Assembly: GCA_001701065.1 (NCBI GenBank)
Contig: DAAL01000207.1
Location: 1-11,173 of the forward strand
Direction of reading: 5' to 3'
Length of the DNA: 11,173 bases
From: Bacteroidales bacterium GP4
GTDB lineage: Bacteria; Bacteroidota; Bacteroidia; Bacteroidales; Muribaculaceae
Below are positions 5,971-11,173 of the stretch, in pieces; within the stretch, counting starts at the first letter, position 1; each line of letters starts with the position of its first letter. Below the pieces are notes generated by a model. That model did no database searches. It was not told where the DNA came from and was given only the letters and a program-made list of their open reading frames with translations. The position numbers were made by a program, and so were the translations under genes.

Positions 5971-6956
5971 AAGAAGCAGCTGTAATAATTCTGAACTGGA
6001 ACGGTGAAAACTTTCTGCGGGAATACCTTCCCAAAGTAATAGCCAACACATCGCAGGACATCGCCGACATCATAGTTGCCGACAACGGAAGCACTGACGG
6101 CTCTTTAAAACTTCTTGCGCAGGAATTTCCGGGAGTGCAGGTAATCCGATTCAGAGAGAACCACGGATTTGCCGAAGGCTACAACAAGGCAATATCCGCA
6201 ACCCAATACCCTTATACAGTGCTGCTCAACAGCGACGTGGCTCCGGAGAAGGGCTGGCTCGAACCGCTATACAGGCACATGTCGGCACATCCTGACACCG
6301 TGGCTTGTCAGCCCAAAATCAAGGCGCTCACTGACCCTGACCGATTCGAATATGCCGGAGCCTGCGGAGGATTCCTTGACATCAACGGATTCCCTTACTG
6401 CCGCGGACGCATATTTGACACAGTCGAAGAGGACCGGGGACAATATGACACTACGCTTGAAGTGTTCTGGGCATCGGGAGCCGCCCTGATGGTACGGACC
6501 GACGCTTACATCGAAGCGGGAGGGCTTGACCCTTCATTCTTCGCCCACATGGAAGAGATAGACCTGTGCTGGAGGATGAAGCTCCGGGGAGGAAAGATAT
6601 ATGCCATCCCCGAAGGCACAGTCTACCATCTTGGCGGCGGCACTCTCCCCTCTTCCAGCCCCAAGAAAACCTATCTGAACTTCAGGAACAATCTGCTGAT
6701 GCTCTACAAAAACCTTCCGGCAGAGCAGCGAAAGCGTCGACTTATCATAAGAAGGCTATACGACACCATCGCATTAGTCAAATATGCCATAACTTTTGAC
6801 TTCAAGAATGCAAAATCCATACGGAAAGCCCACATGGACTTCCGGAAGATGCGCCGCGCTCCCGAAAACAGCCCGAAGCGCAATCTTATAGCATCGGAAT
6901 GCAACATTATTGTCGATTATTACCTTCGCGGCAAGAAAAAATACTCCCAATTATGA
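5967..6956 (+). CDS. Family 2 glycosyltransferase
   Basis: This 329-residue GT-A fold enzyme resembles the rhamnosyltransferase-like (WbbL/RfbF) branch of GT2. The N-terminal nucleotide-binding block VIILNWNGENFLREY and VADNGSTDGS (D39, D44) is followed by the metal-binding LLNSDV (D90), the FWASGAALMVR block (about 167-177) and the acceptor or catalytic-base motif HMEEIDLCWR (E196-D199), then VYHLGGGT. No membrane helix is obvious, so it probably acts at the cytoplasmic face of the inner membrane. Start and stop both overlap the neighbouring genes by four bases. The operon context suggests that the acceptor is a lipid-linked or surface glycan; donor and acceptor are not determinable from the sequence. 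Confidence 0.92.
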   Translation: MKEAAVIILNWNGENFLREYLPKVIANTSQDIADIIVADNGSTDGSLKLLAQEFPGVQVIRFRENHGFAEGYNKAISATQYPYTVLLNSDVAPEKGWLEPLYRHMSAHPDTVACQPKIKALTDPDRFEYAGACGGFLDINGFPYCRGRIFDTVEEDRGQYDTTLEVFWASGAALMVRTDAYIEAGGLDPSFFAHMEEIDLCWRMKLRGGKIYAIPEGTVYHLGGGTLPSSSPKKTYLNFRNNLLMLYKNLPAEQRKRRLIIRRLYDTIALVKYAITFDFKNAKSIRKAHMDFRKMRRAPENSPKRNLIASECNIIVDYYLRGKKKYSQL

Positions 6957-8116
6957 AAAAAGGACTTCTTGCACTTGCATTAGGCACATTCGGGCTCGGC
7001 ATTGTGGAGTATGTGATGATGAGCATCCTCCCTGACCTCGCCGAAGGATTCGGAGTGTCAATAGCGCAAGCCGGACACCTCATCTCAGCTTATGCTTTAG
7101 GTGTGTGCGTAGGCGCGCCGCTTATTGTGATTTTTGCGCGCAACTGGCGGCTCCGCAACATTCTCGTTATGCTCATGAGCATCTACACTATAGGAAATCT
7201 ATGTTTCACCCTCTCGCCCAACTATGCTGTGGCATTGGTGTCAAGATTTCTCTCGGGACTTCCCCACGGAGCTTACTTCGGCACCGGCGCGCTTGTGGCG
7301 AGCCGCATAGTTGGGGAAGGCAAGTCGACCCAAGCCGTAGCACTGATGTGCATGGGTATGACAGTGGCAAACCTGTTGGGAATTCCGGCGGGAAGCTATA
7401 TAAGAAATGTGCTTTCATGGAAATACATATTCTGGTTTGCAGTCGCATGGGGAGTATTCACCACAGCCATGCAGCGTGTCCTCATCCCTGATTTATCTCC
7501 TCTGCCGCCATCCAATATAAAAGGACAATTCCGTTTTCTGCGCAAGCGTGAGCCGTGGCTCCTCATTTTAGCCACGATGCTCGGCAACGCCGCGGTGTTC
7601 AGCATGTACAGTTACGTTACACCGCTCATGACCGAGGTGTCACACCTTTCAGTGTCATTCATTCCGATTTTGATGATATTCGTAGGCGCATCCATGTGCA
7701 TAGGCACGTACTATGGCGGCACATTGAGCGACCGCTATTCCCCTCCGCGCATCGCCTACTACATCGAGATAATAATATTCGCATCGCTGCTCGTCCTCTT
7801 CCTCGGAGGGCAAAGCCCTTGGATAAGCGTGCCGGTGGTGTGCATAAGCGCAGCCGCATTGTTTGGAGTGTCGCCGCCCATGCAGCTTCTATTGATAAAA
7901 TATTCACCCGGAGGTGAGCTCATGGGTGGAGCAATGATTCAGATAGCATTCAACTTAGGCAATGCCATAGGTGCATTCTCGGGCGGCCTTCCTATAGAAT
8001 CGGGCGCAGGTCCCGCCTATTCATGCCTTATAGGCGCAGTGATAGGCGCGGGAGGTGTATTGTCGCTATGGCTGTTCCGCCACCGCATAGCCACGACTGC
8101 ATCATTGCGGCAGTAA
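6953..8116 (+). CDS. MFS efflux transporter, AraJ-like (DHA1-type)
   Basis: This 387-residue protein has about 12 hydrophobic segments in two halves and belongs to the major facilitator superfamily. N-terminal LGTFGLGIVEYVMMSILPDLA, then SRFLSGLPHGAYFG (about 97-110) and LLGIPAGSYI (about 141-150), are typical of the AraJ-like sugar/drug exporter branch. GGTLSDRY (about 255-262) is the second-half copy of the loop motif. The start is ATG 6953, overlapping the glycosyltransferase stop as ATGA; an in-frame start at 6899 would lie inside the preceding gene and add a non-hydrophobic extension. The substrate is unknown. As the last gene of the operon it might export a small product, but efflux of sugars or drugs unrelated to the glycan is equally possible. 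Its 3' end overlaps the opposing phosphatase gene by 15 bases. Confidence 0.9.
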   Translation: MKKGLLALALGTFGLGIVEYVMMSILPDLAEGFGVSIAQAGHLISAYALGVCVGAPLIVIFARNWRLRNILVMLMSIYTIGNLCFTLSPNYAVALVSRFLSGLPHGAYFGTGALVASRIVGEGKSTQAVALMCMGMTVANLLGIPAGSYIRNVLSWKYIFWFAVAWGVFTTAMQRVLIPDLSPLPPSNIKGQFRFLRKREPWLLILATMLGNAAVFSMYSYVTPLMTEVSHLSVSFIPILMIFVGASMCIGTYYGGTLSDRYSPPRIAYYIEIIIFASLLVLFLGGQSPWISVPVVCISAAALFGVSPPMQLLLIKYSPGGELMGGAMIQIAFNLGNAIGAFSGGLPIESGAGPAYSCLIGAVIGAGGVLSLWLFRHRIATTASLRQ

Positions 8117-9343
8117 AGAGGTCCAGTAAGCGCAAAGTTTGTCCCACGGCACATAAATATCGGCACTATCGGGCAGCGGATTGACCGGATTTTCGTTGAA
8201 ATCCACACGCGCATATACCGTGCCTGATACCGCACGGAACAGGATAATCTGTAAGTTGGATGCCATAGGCACCACGTGGAAGTTGCGCCAATGCTGCGCA
8301 ACTGTATTCAGGTCATCAGTCATGTAAAAGCATCCCGGAATCCTCATCAGAGCCAACAACGGCATCATGGTTTCGGCATGACCGAACCGCAGATGCACCT
8401 TGCAGCCAAGGGAATCCCCACTTGCCAGTCCGGCAGTTATTGAACCTATAATATCCTTCAGAAGCGGAGACGCAATCAGCGCAGGGACACGAGAAAATTC
8501 ATTGTCGACCCGCTCAAGATACTGCGTGAGGTTACGTGTCGCCCACAGCGCATTACATTCCTCCAGCGTCATAAAGCGGTCCATCGACGCCGGATAGCTC
8601 ATCGCGTTCATTCCGGAAAGGAACTGATATATCAAGCTCGAAATGTCCTTTTTACTCTCAGTTGAAACAAAGCCCGCGCCCAATGCTCTCTCAGCCACCG
8701 ACTCAGGGGCAATCCGTTCAAAATACTCCCGGTAAGCATCCCGGTAAGGCTCACCTTCACGGTAAGCAAGATAAGTCGAGTCGACACTGAAAGGACGAAG
8801 AAGAGGGGTGAACTCAGGACCTGACAGCGACGAAATATTCACTTTCTTGCGAAGCCATGACACTTCATGGTTGAACTCGTACATGCTCATCACACAGCGC
8901 GGCACATAGGATGCAATCGCCTTGACTCCACCTTTAAACAATTCCGGGAACGCTTTCACCATCCTTGAAGCTATCTCCTGCTGTTCACGCATTCCAAGGG
9001 AGTCAAGCTGCCCCCAACGTCCGTCGGAAACCGCCAGCACACCATCGACAATACGCGACAACTCCTCCCCTGTCTCGGTCAAAGTGCGCTGTGCTCTCGC
9101 TGAATCGATTAGCGCTTTCAACTTGACAGCACGCTGAGCCGACGAAGGATACCTCGCCCCATGCCGCCCCACATGCTGTATCATGACAGGCGTGAGCGAG
9201 TCGGGACAGGACCTGTCACCGGCAGGCGACGGATAAGGCATGGCACTTCCGTCACACTCTTTCCACGAGTAAAGCGACACCGGCAATGCCGACAATGGGA
9301 GAATTATCAAAAATAAGACTGAGAGAATAGAGTTGCGTTGCAT
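8102..9343 (-). CDS. Secreted histidine acid phosphatase, Minpp-like (inositol polyphosphate phosphatase)
   Basis: This 413-residue protein belongs to clade 2 of the histidine phosphatases. The phosphate-binding signature QHVGRHGARYP (R60, H61, R64) supplies the catalytic histidine. The proton donor motif is HAE (322-324, in RFGHAETMMPLL) rather than HD; HAE is known from multiple inositol polyphosphate phosphatases, including the Bacteroides thetaiotaomicron enzyme BtMinpp that degrades phytate and is carried in outer-membrane vesicles. A Sec signal peptide is evident (basic MQRN, hydrophobic core SILSVLFLIILPLSAL), without a clear lipobox, so periplasmic or vesicle location is expected. I see no promoter box in the 27-base gap to the divergent TPR gene or just beyond it. 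The specific substrate is inferred; a general acid phosphatase remains possible. Confidence 0.88.
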   Translation of the reverse strand: MQRNSILSVLFLIILPLSALPVSLYSWKECDGSAMPYPSPAGDRSCPDSLTPVMIQHVGRHGARYPSSAQRAVKLKALIDSARAQRTLTETGEELSRIVDGVLAVSDGRWGQLDSLGMREQQEIASRMVKAFPELFKGGVKAIASYVPRCVMSMYEFNHEVSWLRKKVNISSLSGPEFTPLLRPFSVDSTYLAYREGEPYRDAYREYFERIAPESVAERALGAGFVSTESKKDISSLIYQFLSGMNAMSYPASMDRFMTLEECNALWATRNLTQYLERVDNEFSRVPALIASPLLKDIIGSITAGLASGDSLGCKVHLRFGHAETMMPLLALMRIPGCFYMTDDLNTVAQHWRNFHVVPMASNLQIILFRAVSGTVYARVDFNENPVNPLPDSADIYVPWDKLCAYWTSLLPQ

Positions 9344-9360
9344 GTTTTTATGTACTTTTG
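9332..9360 (+). promoter_or_regulatory. Probable promoter of the TPR gene
   Basis: TACTTTTG (9353-9360) is a perfect -7 box; GTTG (9332-9335) is a partial -33 box with a shorter-than-usual 17-base gap. Initiation would be near 9364-9366, leaving a leader of only five to seven bases before ATG 9371. The -33 part lies inside the divergent phosphatase gene. Confidence 0.45.
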
Positions 9361-9370
9361 TAGAAAAAAA

Positions 9371-9643
9371 ATGAAATCACGTAGAGAAATTGACGACATG
9401 ATAGCTGACGACAATTTTCAGGAAGCAATAGACGCTTTGTCAGCGATGATAGAGAACGACGGCGACAACGCCGAACTGTACTTCGAACGGGGAAAACTGT
9501 TGTGGCGCATCAACGACAGGCGCAACGCCATCAATGACATTCTGAAAGCCATGGAACTGAATCCCGACAGCCCTGCCGGACAGTACCTTGAGCACATCAA
9601 CAGCATTATGTCATTTTACGACAAAGACCGCTATAATCCTTAG
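9371..9643 (+). CDS. Small tetratricopeptide-repeat protein
   Basis: This 90-residue soluble protein contains one clear TPR (about residues 35-68, AELYFERGKLLWRINDRRNA then ILKAMELNPDSP) preceded by a partial one (about 5-30, DNFQEAIDALSAMIEND). Such repeats mediate protein-protein contacts; no partner can be named. ATG 9371 is chosen because the -7 promoter box lies over the alternative in-frame starts at 9338 (TTG) and 9350 (ATG), and because the TPR pattern begins only after it. It is the only plus-strand gene between the phosphatase and the minus-strand cluster, and its stop codon is part of a hairpin shared with the opposing gene. Confidence 0.8.
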   Translation: MKSRREIDDMIADDNFQEAIDALSAMIENDGDNAELYFERGKLLWRINDRRNAINDILKAMELNPDSPAGQYLEHINSIMSFYDKDRYNP

Positions 9644-9648
9644 CGGTC
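9626..9648. terminator. Hairpin between convergent genes, probable bidirectional terminator
   Basis: GACCGCTA (9626-9633) and TAGCGGTC (9641-9648) form a perfect 8-pair stem with a 7-base loop. The right arm contains the TAG stop of the TPR gene and overlaps the stop of the opposing small protein. On the minus strand it is followed by TTTG; on the plus strand a T-rich stretch comes about 14 bases later. The U tracts are weak, so termination strength is uncertain. Confidence 0.5.
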
Positions 9649-9940
9649 AGGCTTTAAGCTTCTTTTTACGCCCGAAGAATCCAAATATTTTTCTCAGCTG
9701 CTTTCCGCCCTGGAACGCAAGAAGAATCAAGTCGAGGTAAGACAAGCCGTTGACCAACCTCTTAGCCATTTCAAAACCCCACGCCAACTTACCCTCATTC
9801 TTGTTGCCTTTAATAAAATTGTTTGTGCGGCTAAGAAGACGTTCTTTCCCTATCTCAAGCTTGACCTGATTGAGCGCTCTCTGGAATCGCAGTTCCTTTA
9901 AAGTATATCCCTTAAAGTTGTCTTTTTGAGGTGTTGCCAT
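9647..9940 (-). CDS. Small basic protein of unknown function, last gene of the YtxH/holin-like cluster
   Basis: This 97-residue protein is rich in lysine and arginine. Residues 10-40 should form an amphipathic helix (TLKELRFQRALNQVKLEIGKE), a weakly hydrophobic segment lies around 63-77 (NGLSYLDLILLAFQG), and the tail is strongly basic (FFGRKKKLKA). I do not recognise a named domain. It starts two bases after the holin-like gene, so the two are co-transcribed and probably co-translated. In position and character it recalls enterobacterial YqjK, which follows YqjE, but I cannot show sequence homology by eye. Confidence 0.72.
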   Translation of the reverse strand: MATPQKDNFKGYTLKELRFQRALNQVKLEIGKERLLSRTNNFIKGNKNEGKLAWGFEMAKRLVNGLSYLDLILLAFQGGKQLRKIFGFFGRKKKLKA

Positions 9941-9942
9941 AA

Positions 9943-10332
9943 CTATACTTCTTTATTGTTACTTTCATGTTGCGAATCAGTATCATCCTTAGGCACACTG
10001 CAGCAAAGCTTGGACAGGAACCGGGTAATGTGGTTTGTGATTAACACATTACGGAACAAGAACACCACCACAATAAGGGCAAGATACACTCCGCCCATTA
10101 TAAGGTAACTCCACATTTTCGACATAGCTTCGGACAGCAGGTTAGCCATCGCCACCGATATAAAGAAAAACGCACAGATGGCAAGACCGCCGGCTATGAG
10201 CACAAGCAATGCCCTTGACATGATTATGGACACTTTTTCTATAGCCAAAAGTGTAAAATTGTCCACATAAAGCTTAAACAACTCGCGTGCCGTGACAAAT
10301 GTGGACTTCAACTCATCCTTTTTCTCCCCCAT
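9943..10332 (-). CDS. Phage_holin_3_6 / YqjE-like (DUF1469) membrane protein
   Basis: This 129-residue protein begins with an amphipathic stretch (residues 5-40, TARELFKLYVDNFTLLAIEK) followed by two membrane helices (about 42-66 and 74-94) and a polar tail with CC at 109-110 and acidic residues. This layout is that of the Phage_holin_3_6 family (YqjE in Escherichia coli). Despite the name, members of this group are widespread chromosomal envelope proteins and there is no phage context here. The gene is followed after two bases by the small basic protein. A minus-strand terminator-like hairpin lies between it and the upstream YtxH genes, so its expression may be reduced or separately controlled. 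Confidence 0.75.
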   Translation of the reverse strand: MGEKKDELKSTFVTARELFKLYVDNFTLLAIEKVSIIMSRALLVLIAGGLAICAFFFISVAMANLLSEAMSKMWSYLIMGGVYLALIVVVFLFRNVLITNHITRFLSKLCCSVPKDDTDSQHESNNKEV

Positions 10333-10354
10333 AAGTGATAATTATAAATTTAAC

Positions 10355-10409
10355 AAAAAAGCAAAAAGGCGACATCGGCATGTACATCTTGCGTGACTGC
10401 CGATGCCGC
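10355..10409 (-). terminator. Intrinsic terminator (or attenuator) between the YtxH genes and the holin-like gene
   Basis: On the minus strand, GCGGCATCGGCA (10409 down to 10398) pairs over 12 positions with TGCCGATGTCGC (10380 down to 10369), one pair being G-U, around a 17-base loop. The stem is followed by C, five T, GC and six T. On the plus strand the same position would be an A-C mismatch and no T tract follows, so the element is directed at minus-strand transcripts. Confidence 0.8.
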
Positions 10410-10467
10410 GATTCCTTTATCGCAAGGGCGACTTAAGAGCATGTTTACTGTATAGACACACTCTCGC

Positions 10468-10668
10468 TTATTCCTTTTCGAGGTCTTGTGTAAGCTGCTC
10501 TACGAGCGCGTCAACATCCTTGTTGGAGCAAACAATGCCTTTGTTGCGCAGAATCTCGCAGATGCGCTCGCGAAAGTCTTCGCCCTTTTCAGGAGCGAAC
10601 AACAGAGCCGTTCCGGCACCCACAATAGCGCCCCCTAAAAAAGCTGCAATTATTCCAAGATTGTTCAT
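10468..10668 (-). CDS. YtxH-like small membrane protein, copy 2
   Basis: This 66-residue protein has one glycine-rich hydrophobic helix (about residues 5-24, GIIAAFLGGAIVGAGTALLF) directly followed by APEKGEDFRERI, the hallmark of the YtxH-like family (general-stress-type envelope proteins), and an amphipathic C-terminal helix rich in E and K. It shares LL-APEKGED-R--I-EIL--KGI with the gene just upstream, so the two are tandem paralogues. The 12-base gap between them indicates one transcript. It carries a cysteine in each half of its soluble region that the other copy lacks. Function is unknown beyond the family link to stress. Confidence 0.82.
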   Translation of the reverse strand: MNNLGIIAAFLGGAIVGAGTALLFAPEKGEDFRERICEILRNKGIVCSNKDVDALVEQLTQDLEKE

Positions 10669-10680
10669 TATTGTAATTTT

Positions 10681-10878
10681 TTATTTACCAATTTTCTTTG
10701 ATATGTCGTCAACAAGCTTTTCGAGTTTTTCCTTGCCGGGATTAATACCCTTGTCAACAAGGATTTCTTTGATTTTAGCACGAGTGTCTTCGCCCTTTTC
10801 AGGAGCCAAAAGAAGACCAAGAGTTGCACCGGCTATAGCACCGCTGATTACTGATAGAATGATGTGTAAGGGCTTCAT
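10681..10878 (-). CDS. YtxH-like small membrane protein, copy 1
   Basis: This 65-residue protein has a single hydrophobic helix (about residues 4-24, HIILSVISGAIAGATLGLLL), then APEKGEDTRAKIKEIL and a lysine-rich amphipathic tail. It is the first gene of the minus-strand YtxH/holin-like cluster. It is probably inner-membrane bound with the C-terminal part in the cytoplasm. By general resemblance it can be compared with enterobacterial YqjD/ElaB-type proteins, which associate with ribosomes in stationary phase, but that role is not shown here. ATG 10878 is the only suitable start. Confidence 0.82.
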   Translation of the reverse strand: MKPLHIILSVISGAIAGATLGLLLAPEKGEDTRAKIKEILVDKGINPGKEKLEKLVDDISKKIGK

Positions 10879-10899
10879 ATTCCTTGAATTTTTATAAGT

Positions 10900-10930
10900 T
10901 AATGTTAGTAATTACTTTAATAACACCAAA
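10900..10930 (-). promoter_or_regulatory. Tentative promoter of the YtxH/holin-like cluster
   Basis: On the minus strand a perfect TTTG (10927-10930) lies 19 bases from TAACATTA (10900-10907), which matches four of the six fixed -7 positions. A perfect 10-base palindrome, AGTAATTACT (10907-10916), sits between the boxes and could be an operator or chance. No terminator is evident for the SDR gene upstream, so read-through is also possible. Confidence 0.3.
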
Positions 10931-10972
10931 AGCTCCGAATTGTTTAACGACACTGTGCTTCATGCTTCGATG

Positions 10973-11173
10973 CTACATGGCAAATGCGTTAAATCCGCCG
11001 TCAACCACCGCAACAGTTCCGGTGACGAACGATGCAGCGTCGCTGATAAGATACTGTATAGTTCCGCACAGTTCTTCAGGCTTTCCGAAACGCTTGAACG
11101 GAGTTTGGCGAATCACGTCGGCGCCGCGCGAGGTCAAAGAACCATCAGGGTTGGTGAGCAACGCACGGTTCTG
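10973..11173 (-). CDS. SDR-family dehydrogenase, likely D-mannonate oxidoreductase (C-terminal part)
   Basis: The frame enters from the right edge and ends at TAG 10973-10975; 66 residues are visible. The segment QNRALLTNPDGSLTSRG is the pattern I associate with the SDR-type D-mannonate (fructuronate) oxidoreductases of the hexuronate pathway, which interconvert fructuronate and mannonate with NAD(P)H. The rest, TPFKRFGKPEEL...YLISDAASFVTGTVAVVDGGF, is the general C-terminal region of classical short-chain dehydrogenases. The Rossmann motif and the YxxxK active site are outside the window. The SDR family call is firm; the mannonate assignment is from memory of the family and less certain. A stretch of 94 bases separates it from the YtxH gene on the same strand. 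Confidence 0.8.
   Translation of the reverse strand, partial: QNRALLTNPDGSLTSRGADVIRQTPFKRFGKPEELCGTIQYLISDAASFVTGTVAVVDGGFNAFAM

Noticed and set aside
6899..6952. Upstream start for the MFS transporter
   Set aside because: It would overlap the glycosyltransferase by 58 bases and add a polar extension before a normal first membrane helix; the ATGA junction at 6953 is typical coupling.
9338..9370. Upstream starts (TTG 9338, ATG 9350) for the TPR protein
   Set aside because: The -7 promoter box TACTTTTG at 9353-9360 lies across or after them, so the mRNA probably begins downstream.
9943..10332. Reading the holin-like gene as part of a prophage or lysis cassette
   Set aside because: There are no endolysin, spanin, integrase or structural genes nearby, and the protein fits the chromosomal YqjE/Phage_holin_3_6 type beside YtxH proteins.
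10907..10916. Palindrome AGTAATTACT as an operator
   Set aside because: Ten bases of AT-rich palindrome in a 94-base AT-rich gap can arise by chance, and no second copy is seen in the window.

Overview
The window looks like chromosomal core sequence from a gut-type member of the Bacteroidales, with protein flavours closest to Muribaculaceae or Bacteroidaceae relatives; the family assignment is an inference. The grounds are that the clear promoters fit the Bacteroidetes pattern (TTTG-like -33 box, about 20 bases, TAnnTTTG -7 box), the starts lack Shine-Dalgarno sequences and often follow A-rich leaders, and the gene types are typical of Bacteroidales (LacX-type mutarotase, LPLAT acyltransferase next to MtaB, Minpp-like phosphatase, YtxH/holin-like envelope cluster). 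No phage, transposase, CRISPR, tRNA or rRNA gene is visible.

Layout. 1-564: the C-terminal end of a ClC chloride channel with two CBS domains (+), abutting tail to tail a LacX-like aldose epimerase (565-1449, -). 1450-2044: a gene-free stretch holding the epimerase promoter, a hairpin-rich segment bounded by a 9-base direct repeat, an AT-rich inverted repeat, a textbook promoter and a nearly G-free leader for an ECF sigma factor (2045-2548, +). After the sigma gene comes a 140-base stretch that may be a small transcription unit ending at a strong hairpin terminator (2688-2724). On the minus strand follow a DEDDy 3'-5' exonuclease and a coupled two-helix membrane protein. A back-to-back promoter pair (3623-3689) separates the exonuclease from the main plus-strand operon.

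The main operon (3694-8116) is mtaB, a lipid A-type acyltransferase, a family 2 glycosyltransferase and an MFS exporter. The last three junctions are 15 bases, a 4-base overlap and a 4-base overlap, so the genes are probably translated together. The acyltransferase and glycosyltransferase suggest a lipid or surface-glycan modification role, with mtaB as a tRNA-modifying passenger that sits first and may be translated from a leaderless mRNA.

The right part holds a secreted Minpp-like histidine phosphatase (8102-9343, -), which overlaps the MFS gene by 15 bases; a small TPR protein (9371-9643, +); and a minus-strand cluster of two YtxH-like proteins, a Phage_holin_3_6/YqjE-like protein and a small basic protein. 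This cluster resembles in type the enterobacterial yqjD-yqjE-yqjK set. The window ends inside an SDR dehydrogenase resembling D-mannonate oxidoreductase. I see no clearly novel multi-gene system. The best leads are the hairpin-rich intergenic element, the possible small RNA or micro-ORF after the sigma gene, and the leaderless mtaB promoter.
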